From assembly GCA_030372335.1 (NCBI GenBank), contig JAUDCW010000005.1: DNA of 64,000 bases; one strand, given 5' to 3'. The stretch's first letter is position 1, and each line of letters starts with the position of its first letter. Source of the DNA: JALCOL01 sp022649665 (GTDB lineage: Bacteria > Bacillota > Bacilli > Lactobacillales > Enterococcaceae). Below the pieces are notes generated by a model. That model searched no databases. It saw nothing but the letters and a program-made list of their open reading frames with translations, and was not told the DNA's origin. Made by a program: the position numbers and the translations under genes. Of this stretch, positions 24,711-35,200 are shown one piece after another.

Positions 24711-27128
24711 TTATCGAACTTCCACGTGGAAAGTTTCCTCCAAGTTTTTCGTGATTTTTTCCATGGCATGATTGATCGCTTCGTCTTTTAATGTGGCATT
24801 CGGATCAGCAAACGTCAAGTGATATGCGAGCGACTTTTTGCCGCTGGCTAAATTCTTGCCTTGGTACAGATCGAAAAGTTCGATTTTTTGCAAGTGTTTG
24901 CCGCCGTGGGCTTGGATCGCTGCGACCAATTGGCCGTGCGAAACTTCACGATCGACTAACAGTGCGATGTCGCGGGAAACCTGCGGGAATTTTGAAACGG
25001 CTTGATAAACGAAAGGTTCATCAGCGACCAGCAGTTTTTCCAAGTCAAGTTCCGCGGCAAAAGTTTCATTGATATCCAGACCTTTTGCCAAACTTGGATG
25101 GATCTGGCCGATCAAGCCGATCATTTCGCCTTGATAATAAATATCGGCGCCGCGGCCCGGGTGCAGTTCGGGATGCGCTGTCGTTCGTGCAAAAGTGATC
25201 CCGTCTTTGATCCCAAGTTCGTTGAATATTTTTTCAAGAAGACCTTTTAAGGTAAAGAAGTCGGTTTTTTCTGCTGGATCTTCCCATGTTTTTCTTTGCC
25301 AATTGCCGGAAAGTGCCAAAGCCAAGTGTTCTTTTTCGACTGGCAGCTCTTTTTTCGGATCATGCTCTTGATGGAAGACTTTGCCGGTTTCAAAAAGCGC
25401 GATATCGGTATTCTTGCGCGCGATATTATAGGCCAGATCATCCAAAAGGCCGCTCGCAACGTTCAAACGGAGCGTCGTCCGTTCTTCCGACATCGGCCAA
25501 GCCAGCTGCGTCAAATTGCTCTTTTCCCAAGTAAACTGCGCAGCTTTTTCAGCCGTCGTGATCGCATACGAGATCGCTTCATCCACACCGCTGCCTTCCA
25601 GCAACTCTTTGATGCGGCGCATTTTCTTTTGGCGCGTCGTCAGGCCGCCATTTGTCTGGCCGGTCGGCAACGTCGTCGGCAAGCGGTCATAACCGTAGAT
25701 CCGCGCCACTTCTTCGACCAAATCAGCGGGAATATGGATGTCCCAGCGGTGTGTCGGGATCGTCACGGTGAATTCTCCGTGAGCGACTTTCGTACGGAAG
25801 CCCAGCCGCGAAAAGATCGTTGTCACTTCTTCTTCAGCCAGTTTTGTTCCAAGGGCGGCATTCAGCTTCTTCAAAGTGATCGAAACGACCGCTTCTTTGG
25901 CTGGTGTTTCAGCTGCAGTGACGACACCGGACAAGACATGTCCGCCGGAAAGTTCAGCGATCATGGCAGCACAAGCATCGAGCGCCGCCAAGATCATTCC
26001 TTGATCGATCCCTTTTTCAAAACGCGCGGAAGACTCTGAGCGCAGGTTGAAGCGCTGCGAAGTTTTGCGGACATGAACGCCTTCAAACATTGCGGCTTCC
26101 AACGCGACCGTCGTCGTTTCCTCCGTGATCTCCGAATCAAGCCCGCCCATCACTCCGGCGAGGGCTACTGGAACTTCGCCATTGGTGATCACCAAGTCAT
26201 CCGTTGTAAGTTCGCGCTCTTCGCCGTCCAGAGTCGTCAAAGTTTCGCCGGCTTGTGCAAAACGAACGACGATTTTTTTTGTTTCCAGTTTTTCATAGTC
26301 GAACGCGTGGAGCGGCTGACCGTAATCGAGCAGGATATAGTTCGTCGCATCGACGACATTGTTGATCGGGCGGATCCCTTCTTTCATCAGACGCATCTGC
26401 AGCCAGAACGGACTATCTTTGATCACAACATCTTCGATCAAGCGCAAATGATAATCCAAAACCGCTTCTTTGTCTTTAACAGCCGCGGTGATCATTTCTG
26501 CAGCGGTCTGTTTTGGATCTTCCGTCAGTTGGATCGCCGGGAAGGAAGGCACTTGCGAGTAGATCGCACCGACTTCATAAGCGACACCGTGCATGCTGAG
26601 GGCATCGGCGCGGTTCGGCGTGATCGAAAGCTCGATGATCGAGTCGTTCAAACCCAAATATTCGATCGCCGAATCGCCGACGATTGCAGTTTTCGGCAGA
26701 ATGTAGATCCCATCACTGTATTCTTTCGGTGTCACACTGTCGGAAATCCCTAGTTCTTGAAGCGCACAGAGCATTCCGTTCGAGACGATCCCGCGGATCT
26801 TGCCGCGTTTGATCTTGACATTGTCGCCGATCCTTGCACCAACGAGCGCGGTGATCACTTTTTGACCTTCTGCGACATTTGGAGCGCCGCAGATGATCTG
26901 CAGCGGTTCTTCTTCGCCCACATCGACTTGGCAGATCTTTAAGTGATCGCTGTCTGGGTGCGGGACGCATTCTTTGACTTCTCCGATCACGATTTTCTTT
27001 AGGCCGTCCCCCGGCACTTCGATCCCTTCGACTTCGATCCCGGTCAAGGACATTTGGTCCGCCAAATCATGCGGCGCGACATTGTCTAAATCGATATATT
27101 CTTTCAACCAATCATAAGAAACTAGCAT
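24711..27128 (-). CDS. pheT: Phenylalanyl-tRNA synthetase beta subunit
   Basis: Large subunit of the heterotetrameric PheRS, with editing activity. 805 residues: N-terminal EMAP-like tRNA-binding domain (about 40-150, PHPDSDHLKICQVDVG), B3/B4 editing domain (about 210-360, including NNVVDATNYILLDYGQPLHAFD), B5 domain (about 400-475), catalytic-like domain and C-terminal anticodon-binding FDX-ACB domain (about 710-805, KFPQVSRDIALLVD). Four bp downstream of pheS. Confidence 0.97.
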   Translation of the reverse strand: MLVSYDWLKEYIDLDNVAPHDLADQMSLTGIEVEGIEVPGDGLKKIVIGEVKECVPHPDSDHLKICQVDVGEEEPLQIICGAPNVAEGQKVITALVGARIGDNVKIKRGKIRGIVSNGMLCALQELGISDSVTPKEYSDGIYILPKTAIVGDSAIEYLGLNDSIIELSITPNRADALSMHGVAYEVGAIYSQVPSFPAIQLTEDPKQTAAEMITAAVKDKEAVLDYHLRLIEDVVIKDSPFWLQMRLMKEGIRPINNVVDATNYILLDYGQPLHAFDYEKLETKKIVVRFAQAGETLTTLDGEERELTTDDLVITNGEVPVALAGVMGGLDSEITEETTTVALEAAMFEGVHVRKTSQRFNLRSESSARFEKGIDQGMILAALDACAAMIAELSGGHVLSGVVTAAETPAKEAVVSITLKKLNAALGTKLAEEEVTTIFSRLGFRTKVAHGEFTVTIPTHRWDIHIPADLVEEVARIYGYDRLPTTLPTGQTNGGLTTRQKKMRRIKELLEGSGVDEAISYAITTAEKAAQFTWEKSNLTQLAWPMSEERTTLRLNVASGLLDDLAYNIARKNTDIALFETGKVFHQEHDPKKELPVEKEHLALALSGNWQRKTWEDPAEKTDFFTLKGLLEKIFNELGIKDGITFARTTAHPELHPGRGADIYYQGEMIGLIGQIHPSLAKGLDINETFAAELDLEKLLVADEPFVYQAVSKFPQVSRDIALLVDREVSHGQLVAAIQAHGGKHLQKIELFDLYQGKNLASGKKSLAYHLTFADPNATLKDEAINHAMEKITKNLEETFHVEVR

Positions 27129-27132
27129 GTGA

Positions 27133-28179
27133 TTACTCCTTTACCTTGAATTGTTCCAAGAAACGCAGATCATTCAAATAGAAATTGCGGATATCATTGA
27201 TCCCGTATCTAAGCATCGCAACGCGTTCGATCCCGATCCCGAAAGCGAAACCGCTGTATACGTCCGGGTCGATCCCGCTCATCTTCAGGACATCCGGGTG
27301 TACCATTCCGGCGCCCAAAATCTCGATCCAGCCGGTGTGCTTGCAGACATTGCAGCCTTTGCCGCCGCATTTGAAGCAGGAAACATCGACTTCGACACTT
27401 GGTTCTGTAAACGGAAAATAACTTGGACGCAAACGGATCGAACGCTCCGCACCGAACATCTTTTGGATCATCAGCTCAAGCGTCCCCTTCAAGTCGGCCA
27501 TCGTGACGCCCTTGTCGACGACCAGTCCTTCGATCTGCTGGAATTGATGGGAGTGGGTCGCGTCATCGGTATCGCGGCGGAAGACTTTCCCCGGGCTGAT
27601 CATGCGCAGCGGACCTTTAGAAAAATCATGTTTTTCCATCGTCCGCGCCTGGACAGGCGAAGTATGCGTCCGCACTAAAATATCATCCGAAATATAAAAT
27701 GTATCTTGCATATCGCGTGCCGGATGGCCTTTTGGCAGATTCATCCGTTCAAAATTGTAGTGATCGCTTTCGACTTCATACCCTTCAACGACTTGATAAC
27801 CCATGCCGATAAAGATATCTTCGATCTCGGTTTTGATCTGCGTCAAAATATGGCGTGCCCCTTGCCGCATCGGCTTGCCCGGCAAAGTAACATCGATCGT
27901 TTCTTTTTCAAGGCTCTGCGCGAGTTTCTCGCTTTCCAGCAGTTCTTTGCGTTCGGCGATCGCCGTTTGCAGATGATCACGGATCTCGTTGGCAAAACTG
28001 CCGACTTTCGGCCGCTCTTCAGGCGCAAGATCTTTCATGCCCCGCAGGACTTCAGTGATCGGCCCTTTCTTTCCTAAAATATTGACACGGATCGCTTCCA
28101 ACCCGTTGATGTCTTTGACATTATCGATTGCGTCCAGGGTGTCCTTGCGCAATGCTTCCAGCTGTTCTTTTAACGACAT
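27133..28179 (-). CDS. pheS: Phenylalanyl-tRNA synthetase alpha subunit
   Basis: Catalytic subunit of PheRS. 348 residues: N-terminal coiled coil (about 1-90), then the class II core with HTSPVQARTM (motif 2 region), GKVFRRDTDDATHSHQFQQ, FPFTEPSVEVDV and FGIGIERVAMLRYGI (motif 3). ATG 28179 has GGAGG 6 nt upstream; earlier in-frame ATGs overlap that site. A phenylalanine T-box leader precedes it. Confidence 0.97.
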   Translation of the reverse strand: MSLKEQLEALRKDTLDAIDNVKDINGLEAIRVNILGKKGPITEVLRGMKDLAPEERPKVGSFANEIRDHLQTAIAERKELLESEKLAQSLEKETIDVTLPGKPMRQGARHILTQIKTEIEDIFIGMGYQVVEGYEVESDHYNFERMNLPKGHPARDMQDTFYISDDILVRTHTSPVQARTMEKHDFSKGPLRMISPGKVFRRDTDDATHSHQFQQIEGLVVDKGVTMADLKGTLELMIQKMFGAERSIRLRPSYFPFTEPSVEVDVSCFKCGGKGCNVCKHTGWIEILGAGMVHPDVLKMSGIDPDVYSGFAFGIGIERVAMLRYGINDIRNFYLNDLRFLEQFKVKE

Positions 28180-28207
28180 ATCCATCCTCCATTCTTGATT
28201 CTCAACA

Positions 28208-28425
28208 CAAAAAGAGACTTCGTTCACAAAGGAACGAAGTCTCGCGGTACCATCCTAATTCGGCAGAATCTTTCTGCCGCACTCTTCCGGCGATAACGGT
28301 GCCACCGGCTTACGCAGGCGAAAGAAGTGAACTTCATTTTGCGCGGCTGACCTCAGCTTGCAGTCTATGGCTGAGACTCCCTGACAACTTTGGCAAAACT
28401 ACTCTTTTCTTTCATTGCCTTGTAC
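28208..28425 (-). promoter_or_regulatory. T-box leader of pheST
   Basis: Minus-strand leader with the conserved T-box AGGATGGTACCGCG (28256-28243), directly followed by a 12-bp terminator stem (GAGACTTCGTTC/GAACGAAGTCTC) and T-run (to about 28208). Upstream Stem I elements are visible (AGTAGTTTTGCC, AGGGA, and GAAGTTCACTTC, in which TTC is the probable Phe specifier). Uncharged tRNA-Phe should pair with the specifier and T-box and allow read-through. Confidence 0.93.
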
Positions 28426-28431
28426 TTTCAC

Positions 28432-28460
28432 AGTGTACTCAAGAAAGTCGTTTTCGTCAA
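28432..28460 (-). promoter_or_regulatory. pheST promoter
   Basis: On the minus strand, TTGACG (28460-28455) and TACACT (28437-28432) are 17 bp apart. It overlaps the last codon and stop of addA and starts the T-box leader around 28425. Confidence 0.75.
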
Positions 28461-31400
28461 CTCCCGCTTAATTCGATCACCGGATCATCTGCATCAAGGG
28501 CGATCAAAAACATGCGGATCGCTTGCTGCGGGAATTCACTCGCCAACGCTTCGCGGTAGAGCCGCAACTGGCCGCCGTAGCGCGTTTTCAACTTTCCGAC
28601 TTCTTCAGCACTGCCGCGTTGCGGCAAGTGATCTGTCTTGTAATCAAACAGCATGATCGCCCCCGGCCCGGCAAAGTAGCCGTCCAGGATCCCGTGGATC
28701 AATACTTTGTCTTGACGCGTTTGCGGGGCCGCGGGGTAGCCGGCAAAGATCTCGACTGCCGGCAGGAGCATCGCAAACGTGCGCTCGCGCTGAACGCTTT
28801 TGGCCTGCAGCATTTCGCGGCCGAAAGCCGTATCATGGAAGAAATGGAGGATCTTGTCATACGGGATCCGTTTGGCAAGGGCCTCTTCCAGTACCCCTTC
28901 TTGAACTAAGGAAGCCGCAAATCGCTGCAGTTTTGCCAAATCGTATTCGCCGCCGAGCGGCAGCCGCTGCAGGAAGAAATGAGTCGCCGTACCGATCTCA
29001 GGTGCGGCCGGCTGATGATCTTCTTCCAAAAAACGCGGAGTGCCGAGCGACTCTTCCGCAAAACGCGGCCGATAGCCGCGCGTCTCGAGCTTGCGCGCTT
29101 CTGGCATATCTGAAAGATCATTCATATTGCCGGCATCAGGATCCTCATACCGCCGCTTCAGCTCGCTCACACTTTGATAGCTTGTCGTGATCGTCGCTTT
29201 TTCAAACGGATAGCGGGCCTCAAGTCTTTCTTTCGCACGCGGCCAAAGTGCGGCAGCTGCTCCGCTTGCAAGTGTCGGTGTTTCTTCGGAATGTGTGCTT
29301 AAGCGGTTCAATTCCCGCGCCAGCGCTTCTTTTGAATAGAAATGAAGTTCATAAGTGCCGTAAGAGGCAAGTGCGGCTAATGTATTTCCGGCAGTCGGTG
29401 CGTACTTGAGGCTTTTCGGATGGCGGATCAGCGTGTAGCCGATCCAGCTCATAAAATTCGCTGCCCCAAGGCGCAAAGTTGCCGAAAGCCGCGGCTCCTC
29501 TTTTTCAACGGCTCCGCGTTCCCAATCATTCCAGAGCTGCGACTCATTATCATAGGAACCGACAAGATACAGTTTTTGTTCAGCACGCGTCAGTGCGACA
29601 TACAGTTTGCGGATCTCTTCAGCCAAAAGGACTTGTTTTTTGCGCGCTTTTAAAACGATATAAGCGAACGTCGGGACGACTTCGCGCGTTGCGGAAAGAA
29701 GAAGTTTCATACCGACACCGGCATGGGCATCCATGATCATTCTTTTTTTCAACTCGCCTAAGTTGAACTGATGCGAAAGATCAAACAAGAACACAACCGG
29801 AAACTCCAAGCCTTTCGAACCGTGGATCGTCATCAGCCGAACGGCGTTCTCCTTTTCAAGAACAGCCGGTTCGCTCAGATCTTTGTCTTTTTCCTGCATT
29901 TTGCGGATGAACCGGACAAAGGCGAATAGTCCGCGGTAGCTGGTCGCTTCATATTGACTCGCCCGCTGATAAAGCGCATGCAGATTCGCCTGCCGCTGGG
30001 CCCCGGCTGGCAATCCGCCGACATAGTCCAGAAAGCCGGTCGTTTCGTAGATATCCCAAATCAGCTCGACTAAGTTCAGCTGACCGTTGATCCGCCGCCA
30101 GCGTGCCAGCCGTTCAGCAAACAATTCGGCCTGCAGGCGCTCGGGTGTGCGCTCTTTCGGCTGCCCTAGATAAGTTTCAAACGCGGTATAAAAATCGCTC
30201 TGCGGAGCACTTGTCCGGATCTTGACCAGTTCATTCTCCGAAAGGCCGACAAGCGGGCTTTTCAAGACCGTCGCGAGCGCAATATCCTGTTTAGGATTGT
30301 CGATCACTTCGAGCAGTGCCAGCATTTGACGAACTTCCATCGCTTGAAAATAATTTTCAGCTTGCTGCACGACGAGCGGCACTTGAAACTGTTCAAAAAG
30401 TTCGACAGCTTTTAAGTGGAACTTGCGCGTTGAAGACAAAAGAACGATGTCGCTGAAGCGAATCGGCCGGTTGGCTTCCGCCTGCTTGTCGTAGATCTCA
30501 AAACCGCTTTCGACAAGTTCGCGGATTTTCAAGAGGATCGCTGAAAGCTCGCCTTCTGAGCGATCCTCAAAATCAAGCGGAGCTTTTTCGGGATCGATCC
30601 CCGATTTCTTCTCGTAAATAAGGACTTCCGGCGTGAAATTCGGACTTTCGGGAAAGTTTTTATTACCGAGCTTTAGAAAAGCTTCCTGATCGTAATCGAT
30701 CTGGCCTACTGAAGCGTCCATCAGCTGCTGAAAAACCAGATTCGTGAAATTCAAGACTTCCGGGCGCGAACGGAAATTTTCTGCCAAAATGATCCGCTCT
30801 CCGCCTTGATGATTTTCGAAGGCGTGGAACTTGTTGATAAAAAGTTCGGGATCCGCGCGGCGAAAGCCATAGATCGATTGCTTGACATCTCCCACCATAA
30901 AATAATTGCCGGGTGCCTCATTTGTTTCCGGAACGCGGCGCAGCCAGTAGAGGATCGCTTCTTGCAGCTGATTGAGATCCTGATATTCATCGACCAGCAC
31001 TTCAGTGAACTGTTCGCGAAAGGCCAGACTGGCGGCTGAGGGGCTGAACCGCCCATTCTCATCTTTAGTCCGCAAGATTTCCAGCGCAAAATGTTCCAGA
31101 TCATTGAAATCAAGTACATTTTTTTTGGCTTTGCGCGCCGCAAGTGCCGCGGCAAAAGTTTCCATGAACTCTGTCAGCGTCGCTAGAAGCGGCGCAGCTT
31201 TTTTGTTGTAGTCGCTCAGCTCGGCGGCTGGATAAGAAAAATAATCAGCAAGCATCGCCTGATAATCTTTTTTGATCGCCGCGCGTGCTTTCGAAAGTGC
31301 TTTGGCCAATTCTTTTGCTTCTTCCGAATCGGTTTTTTTGCGCAGCTGCGGAAAGCGCGGAAATTCCATTTCCTGCAGCAGCAAACGGCTCTTTTCATAA

Positions 31401-32209
31401 CTGGCAGATCCGGCTGCCAGTGCGCCGTCTAAATAATCAGCTTCCGTCTGCAGCAGCAGGCGGATCTTGTCCATTTCCATAAAGGGCTCAGTTTGCCGGA
31501 TCAGCTCTTGATACATTTGCCGCGCTTCCTGCAAAAAATCACTGACCAGCGACGCCAGCTGCTGCTGATACAGTGGATCGATCTCCCCAGCCTCATACCA
31601 GCGGAAACTTTCTTTCAGCCATGCAAACGGCTCAGGAGCGCTCCGCATAAATTGAAATAGTTCAAAACAAGTCGCTTGAAAAGCGTCATCGGTCCGGTCG
31701 TTTGAAAAATTATCGACCAGCCGAACAAACGTTTTCGAGCCTTCTTGATAAAAGTTTTCGCGAACCTCGGCAAAAACATCTTCCATCAAGAGTTCGTTCT
31801 CTGTTTCATCCGCCATCAGCCGGAAAACCGGATTGAGCTCGATCAGATAGCTGTATTGCTGGATCACTTTCAAACAAAACGCATGGAGCGTACTGATATT
31901 TGCACTCGGGATCAGGGTGAGCTGCCGCAAAAGATGCTGGCGCAGCTCGAAATCCGTTTCCTGAGCGACCGCTTTTTGGATCCCGCTGGTCAAGCGTTCC
32001 TTCATTTCTTTAGCGGCCGCTTCGGTAAACGTTACGACTAGAAAACGGTCGATGCTCGCTCCGCTCAAGAGTTGTGTCAAGATCCGCTGGACCAAGACCA
32101 TCGTTTTTCCGCTCCCGGCCGATGCCGAAAGCAAAAGATCACGCCCCGTCTGATGGATCGCCTGCCATTGATCATTTGTATAAGGAGAATTAGCTGGTTT
32201 AATCTTCAT
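28457..32209 (-). CDS. addA: ATP-dependent helicase-nuclease subunit AddA (RexA)
   Basis: UvrD-type helicase with C-terminal nuclease of the double-strand-break resection complex. 1250 residues: Walker A SASAGSGKT (about 28-36), helicase motif II LVDEYQDLNQLQ, NFRSRPEVL (motif IV), IHGSKGLEFPVVF (motif V), YVALTRAEQKLYLVG (motif VI) and the RecB-nuclease motif LFDYKTDHL near the C-terminus. ATG 32209 with AAGGGG 9 nt upstream; it overlaps the end of addB by 11 bp. Lactobacillales members are usually named RexA. Confidence 0.96.
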   Translation of the reverse strand: MKIKPANSPYTNDQWQAIHQTGRDLLLSASAGSGKTMVLVQRILTQLLSGASIDRFLVVTFTEAAAKEMKERLTSGIQKAVAQETDFELRQHLLRQLTLIPSANISTLHAFCLKVIQQYSYLIELNPVFRLMADETENELLMEDVFAEVRENFYQEGSKTFVRLVDNFSNDRTDDAFQATCFELFQFMRSAPEPFAWLKESFRWYEAGEIDPLYQQQLASLVSDFLQEARQMYQELIRQTEPFMEMDKIRLLLQTEADYLDGALAAGSASYEKSRLLLQEMEFPRFPQLRKKTDSEEAKELAKALSKARAAIKKDYQAMLADYFSYPAAELSDYNKKAAPLLATLTEFMETFAAALAARKAKKNVLDFNDLEHFALEILRTKDENGRFSPSAASLAFREQFTEVLVDEYQDLNQLQEAILYWLRRVPETNEAPGNYFMVGDVKQSIYGFRRADPELFINKFHAFENHQGGERIILAENFRSRPEVLNFTNLVFQQLMDASVGQIDYDQEAFLKLGNKNFPESPNFTPEVLIYEKKSGIDPEKAPLDFEDRSEGELSAILLKIRELVESGFEIYDKQAEANRPIRFSDIVLLSSTRKFHLKAVELFEQFQVPLVVQQAENYFQAMEVRQMLALLEVIDNPKQDIALATVLKSPLVGLSENELVKIRTSAPQSDFYTAFETYLGQPKERTPERLQAELFAERLARWRRINGQLNLVELIWDIYETTGFLDYVGGLPAGAQRQANLHALYQRASQYEATSYRGLFAFVRFIRKMQEKDKDLSEPAVLEKENAVRLMTIHGSKGLEFPVVFLFDLSHQFNLGELKKRMIMDAHAGVGMKLLLSATREVVPTFAYIVLKARKKQVLLAEEIRKLYVALTRAEQKLYLVGSYDNESQLWNDWERGAVEKEEPRLSATLRLGAANFMSWIGYTLIRHPKSLKYAPTAGNTLAALASYGTYELHFYSKEALARELNRLSTHSEETPTLASGAAAALWPRAKERLEARYPFEKATITTSYQSVSELKRRYEDPDAGNMNDLSDMPEARKLETRGYRPRFAEESLGTPRFLEEDHQPAAPEIGTATHFFLQRLPLGGEYDLAKLQRFAASLVQEGVLEEALAKRIPYDKILHFFHDTAFGREMLQAKSVQRERTFAMLLPAVEIFAGYPAAPQTRQDKVLIHGILDGYFAGPGAIMLFDYKTDHLPQRGSAEEVGKLKTRYGGQLRLYREALASEFPQQAIRMFLIALDADDPVIELSGS

Positions 32210-35200
32210 TTTGCGACGCCCCTTCCGCACTTTTTCCGAGCAGCTGGAAAATTTCTTCCGGCGGCAGCTTTTTGATCCGCCGGTAACGGTTGCCTTTGAT
32301 CCACGGATCGAATTGGCAGACCCCGCGAAAATCGCAATGGCTGCAAGCCGATTCGCCGTTTTCGCGGCGGACCGGATTCAGCTGGATCTTCCCGGCAAGG
32401 ATCTCTTCGCCAGCTGCTGTAAAACGCTCGCGGTTATTCGCAAGCAGCAGCTCAAGCTCTTGCGGTGCGAGTCCGCTGTTGTTTGTGATTTTGATCCCGT
32501 CTTTTGCTTTTCTGATGGGATAAATGAGCGAACGGTCATCATCCGACTCATCCAATCCGGCTAAAAATTCCGGATAGGCGACCGTGATCCCGTCATATTT
32601 GAACTTTTCGAGCAGTTTGCGCTCAGGATCAATCGTTTTCTCCGAAAGAAACGGGTTTTGAAGCTGCAAATAATAGGCACCGCCGGCATGAAACGGCTTG
32701 TTCGATCGCTTTAAGAGCGGATGCTGCTGGTTTTCCAGCAAGATCTGCAGATAAGTCAGCATTTGAAGCGATAGCCCTTCAAAGGCATCCGTCAAATCAA
32801 AGCGATGGCGGCTCGATTTATAGTCGACCACGGAAAAATAATCAGCGGTGGCGGCTTCCAGCCAATCGATGCGGTCGATCTTGCCGCGCACGAATAATTT
32901 GTGGTCCGCCGCCAGTGTCAATTCCAGCCCCTTCAGCTCATCGGCTGCTGTCGTAAAGCCGAACGGGATTTCGGTCGCGAGCGGTTTATTCGCGGTCCAG
33001 CGGCTTTGCTGGTATAGCTGATTGGACGTCTGCAGCAAGATCTCGCGGATCTTGCGGCGGATATAGCTCATCCGTGCATTACGGTCCAAAAAGCGCAGCT
33101 GCGCCGAATCGAACAGCAATGCCAGCGCTTGATCGATCAAGCTGGAAAATTCAGCCTCGCTGAGTGCTTCCAGCCGATCGGTCTGCGTGAGCAGCAATTT
33201 GACGATCCCATCCATCCCGGCATGGAAAATATTCCCCATGTCGAGCGGCGTGATCCCGAAAACTTCTCGTTCGCGCAAATGAAGGCCGTATGTCAGAAAA
33301 TAGCGGTATTCGCACAAATAAAAGTTCTCCATCTGCGACACGGAAACATTCAAGCGGTCGCCGTAAAGGGCCGCGACTTGGGAAGCAGCGATCGCTTCCG
33401 GCCGATTTGAGTAATGCTCGCTTTCAAAAACATGCCGGGCGAAGCTGCGCCATTTTTCATCTGCCAAAATATAACGCCGGCCCTCCTGCCACAGTGCGTT
33501 GAGACGGCCGCCTTCTCTTTCCAGGCGCGAGACCAGGACTAAATCGCTGATCAATTGGCGTTTGCTGGCGATGCGGGCCAGCGTCGCTTGATCGTTTTCA
33601 CAGGCAAGCAGCGCGTTTTTTTCTGCGAGCGGCAGATGAAAAGCTTCCTGGATCCGGGCAATGAATGGCGACTGCTTCTGCGGCACATCATCGACCGATG
33701 CGGCGTAAGACAAATAAAGCTGACGCTCGGCACTGATCAAAAGACGATAAGCCAAAAAAGGCTCATCATTCATCGTCGCAAGACTCGAATAGGCAAACTC
33801 GACTTCGATCGCTGCCAGACGCCGCCGTTCCTCATCAGAAAGCAGCGTCCGGTTCTCATATTTTTTCGGCAGCGTATTTTCATTCAATCCCAGCGCAAAG
33901 ACGTATTGATTCTGCTGCGGGCGGACGACATCGAGCGAAAGCACTTGGACTTGGTCGATGCTTTGCGGGATCTGCAGATAGGTCGTCTCCTCAAGACCCG
34001 TCGTGAGGGCTTCTTTGAACAACTCAAAATCAAACGGCTCTTTGCCGAAAACCAGCACGAATTCATCTAAGATCTGCAGCAGCGTCTGCCAAGTTTGTTC
34101 CTGGCGTTTTGCTTGTGCGAGTTCACCGGCTGCGATCAGCTCATCGCGCCAGCTGATCAGCAGCTCCTCGACGCGGCACTCGAGCAGAAAGCGGTAAAAC
34201 GTTTCCGCTGCTTCTCGGCCGCTCTGTGCTTTTTTGATCTCGCGAAAAAAAGGCACGACAGTCTCACGGACCAAAGCCGCGAACTGCTGGATCTGCTGAA
34301 GCGTCTTTTGTTCTGTTTCGCTCATTTTTTTTATTAATTCCGGCGCAAAACCTTGCCAGATCGAATGCGGATCCGCGGGGTCGCGTTCCCAGTCGCTTCC
34401 TTCGATGCCGTGCGCCAGCACAAAGTTCTCCAGCTCATCGATCTGCGGCAGATAGTGCGCGCGCCAAGCTGCAGGGTCGCGTGCTTCAAGTGCATCTTCC
34501 GGCCAAAAAAGCTGGGTTTTTAAAAATTGCAGCATATCCGCGTAACGGAAATGGTACGTGTCGATATCAAACAGGGTCTGGATCCAGATCGAAAGCGGAT
34601 GGCGATCCATCCGCTCGGGCATCGTCAGCGAATAAGCGATCCCGAGCTTTGGAAACACTTGCCGGATCAACTCCAGATACGTCGCATCGTCGCGGATAAA
34701 GAGCGTGATGTCTTCAAAGCGGACCCCTTCTTCAACGCTTAAGCGGCGGATCTCGGAAGCGGCGGCCAGCACCTCTTGATAACGGTCGCCAGCGCGCCAG
34801 CACGCGAGGTGCTGATCGAGCGGCGCAGACGGCCACTGCCGTGCCGGTTGCGCTGTCAAACTCGTTTGCCAGTATTCCGCTAAGTTCGCAAACGGTGAAG
34901 CGGGCTGCTGGTATTTTTGCTGCTTCTCGTCGAGCAGCCGTTCAAGCGTGACGCTTCGCCCGGCGCTTTTTCCTAAATGATACAGCTGATAGAACAATTT
35001 GCCGCTTTCAGCATATAGATCATAAGCTACCGGCAGATGATCGATGTAGGCCCGGTCTAGCAGCAGACTGACAGCGAGCGAGCCGTTCGCTTGGATGATC
35101 GCTTCAAAAACATTGATCTCCGCAGCGTTCAACACGTCAAAATCAAGCGCGAGAAACAGTACTTTTGAAAGATCGAGCGAAGCGAGCTTTTCACTCAGCA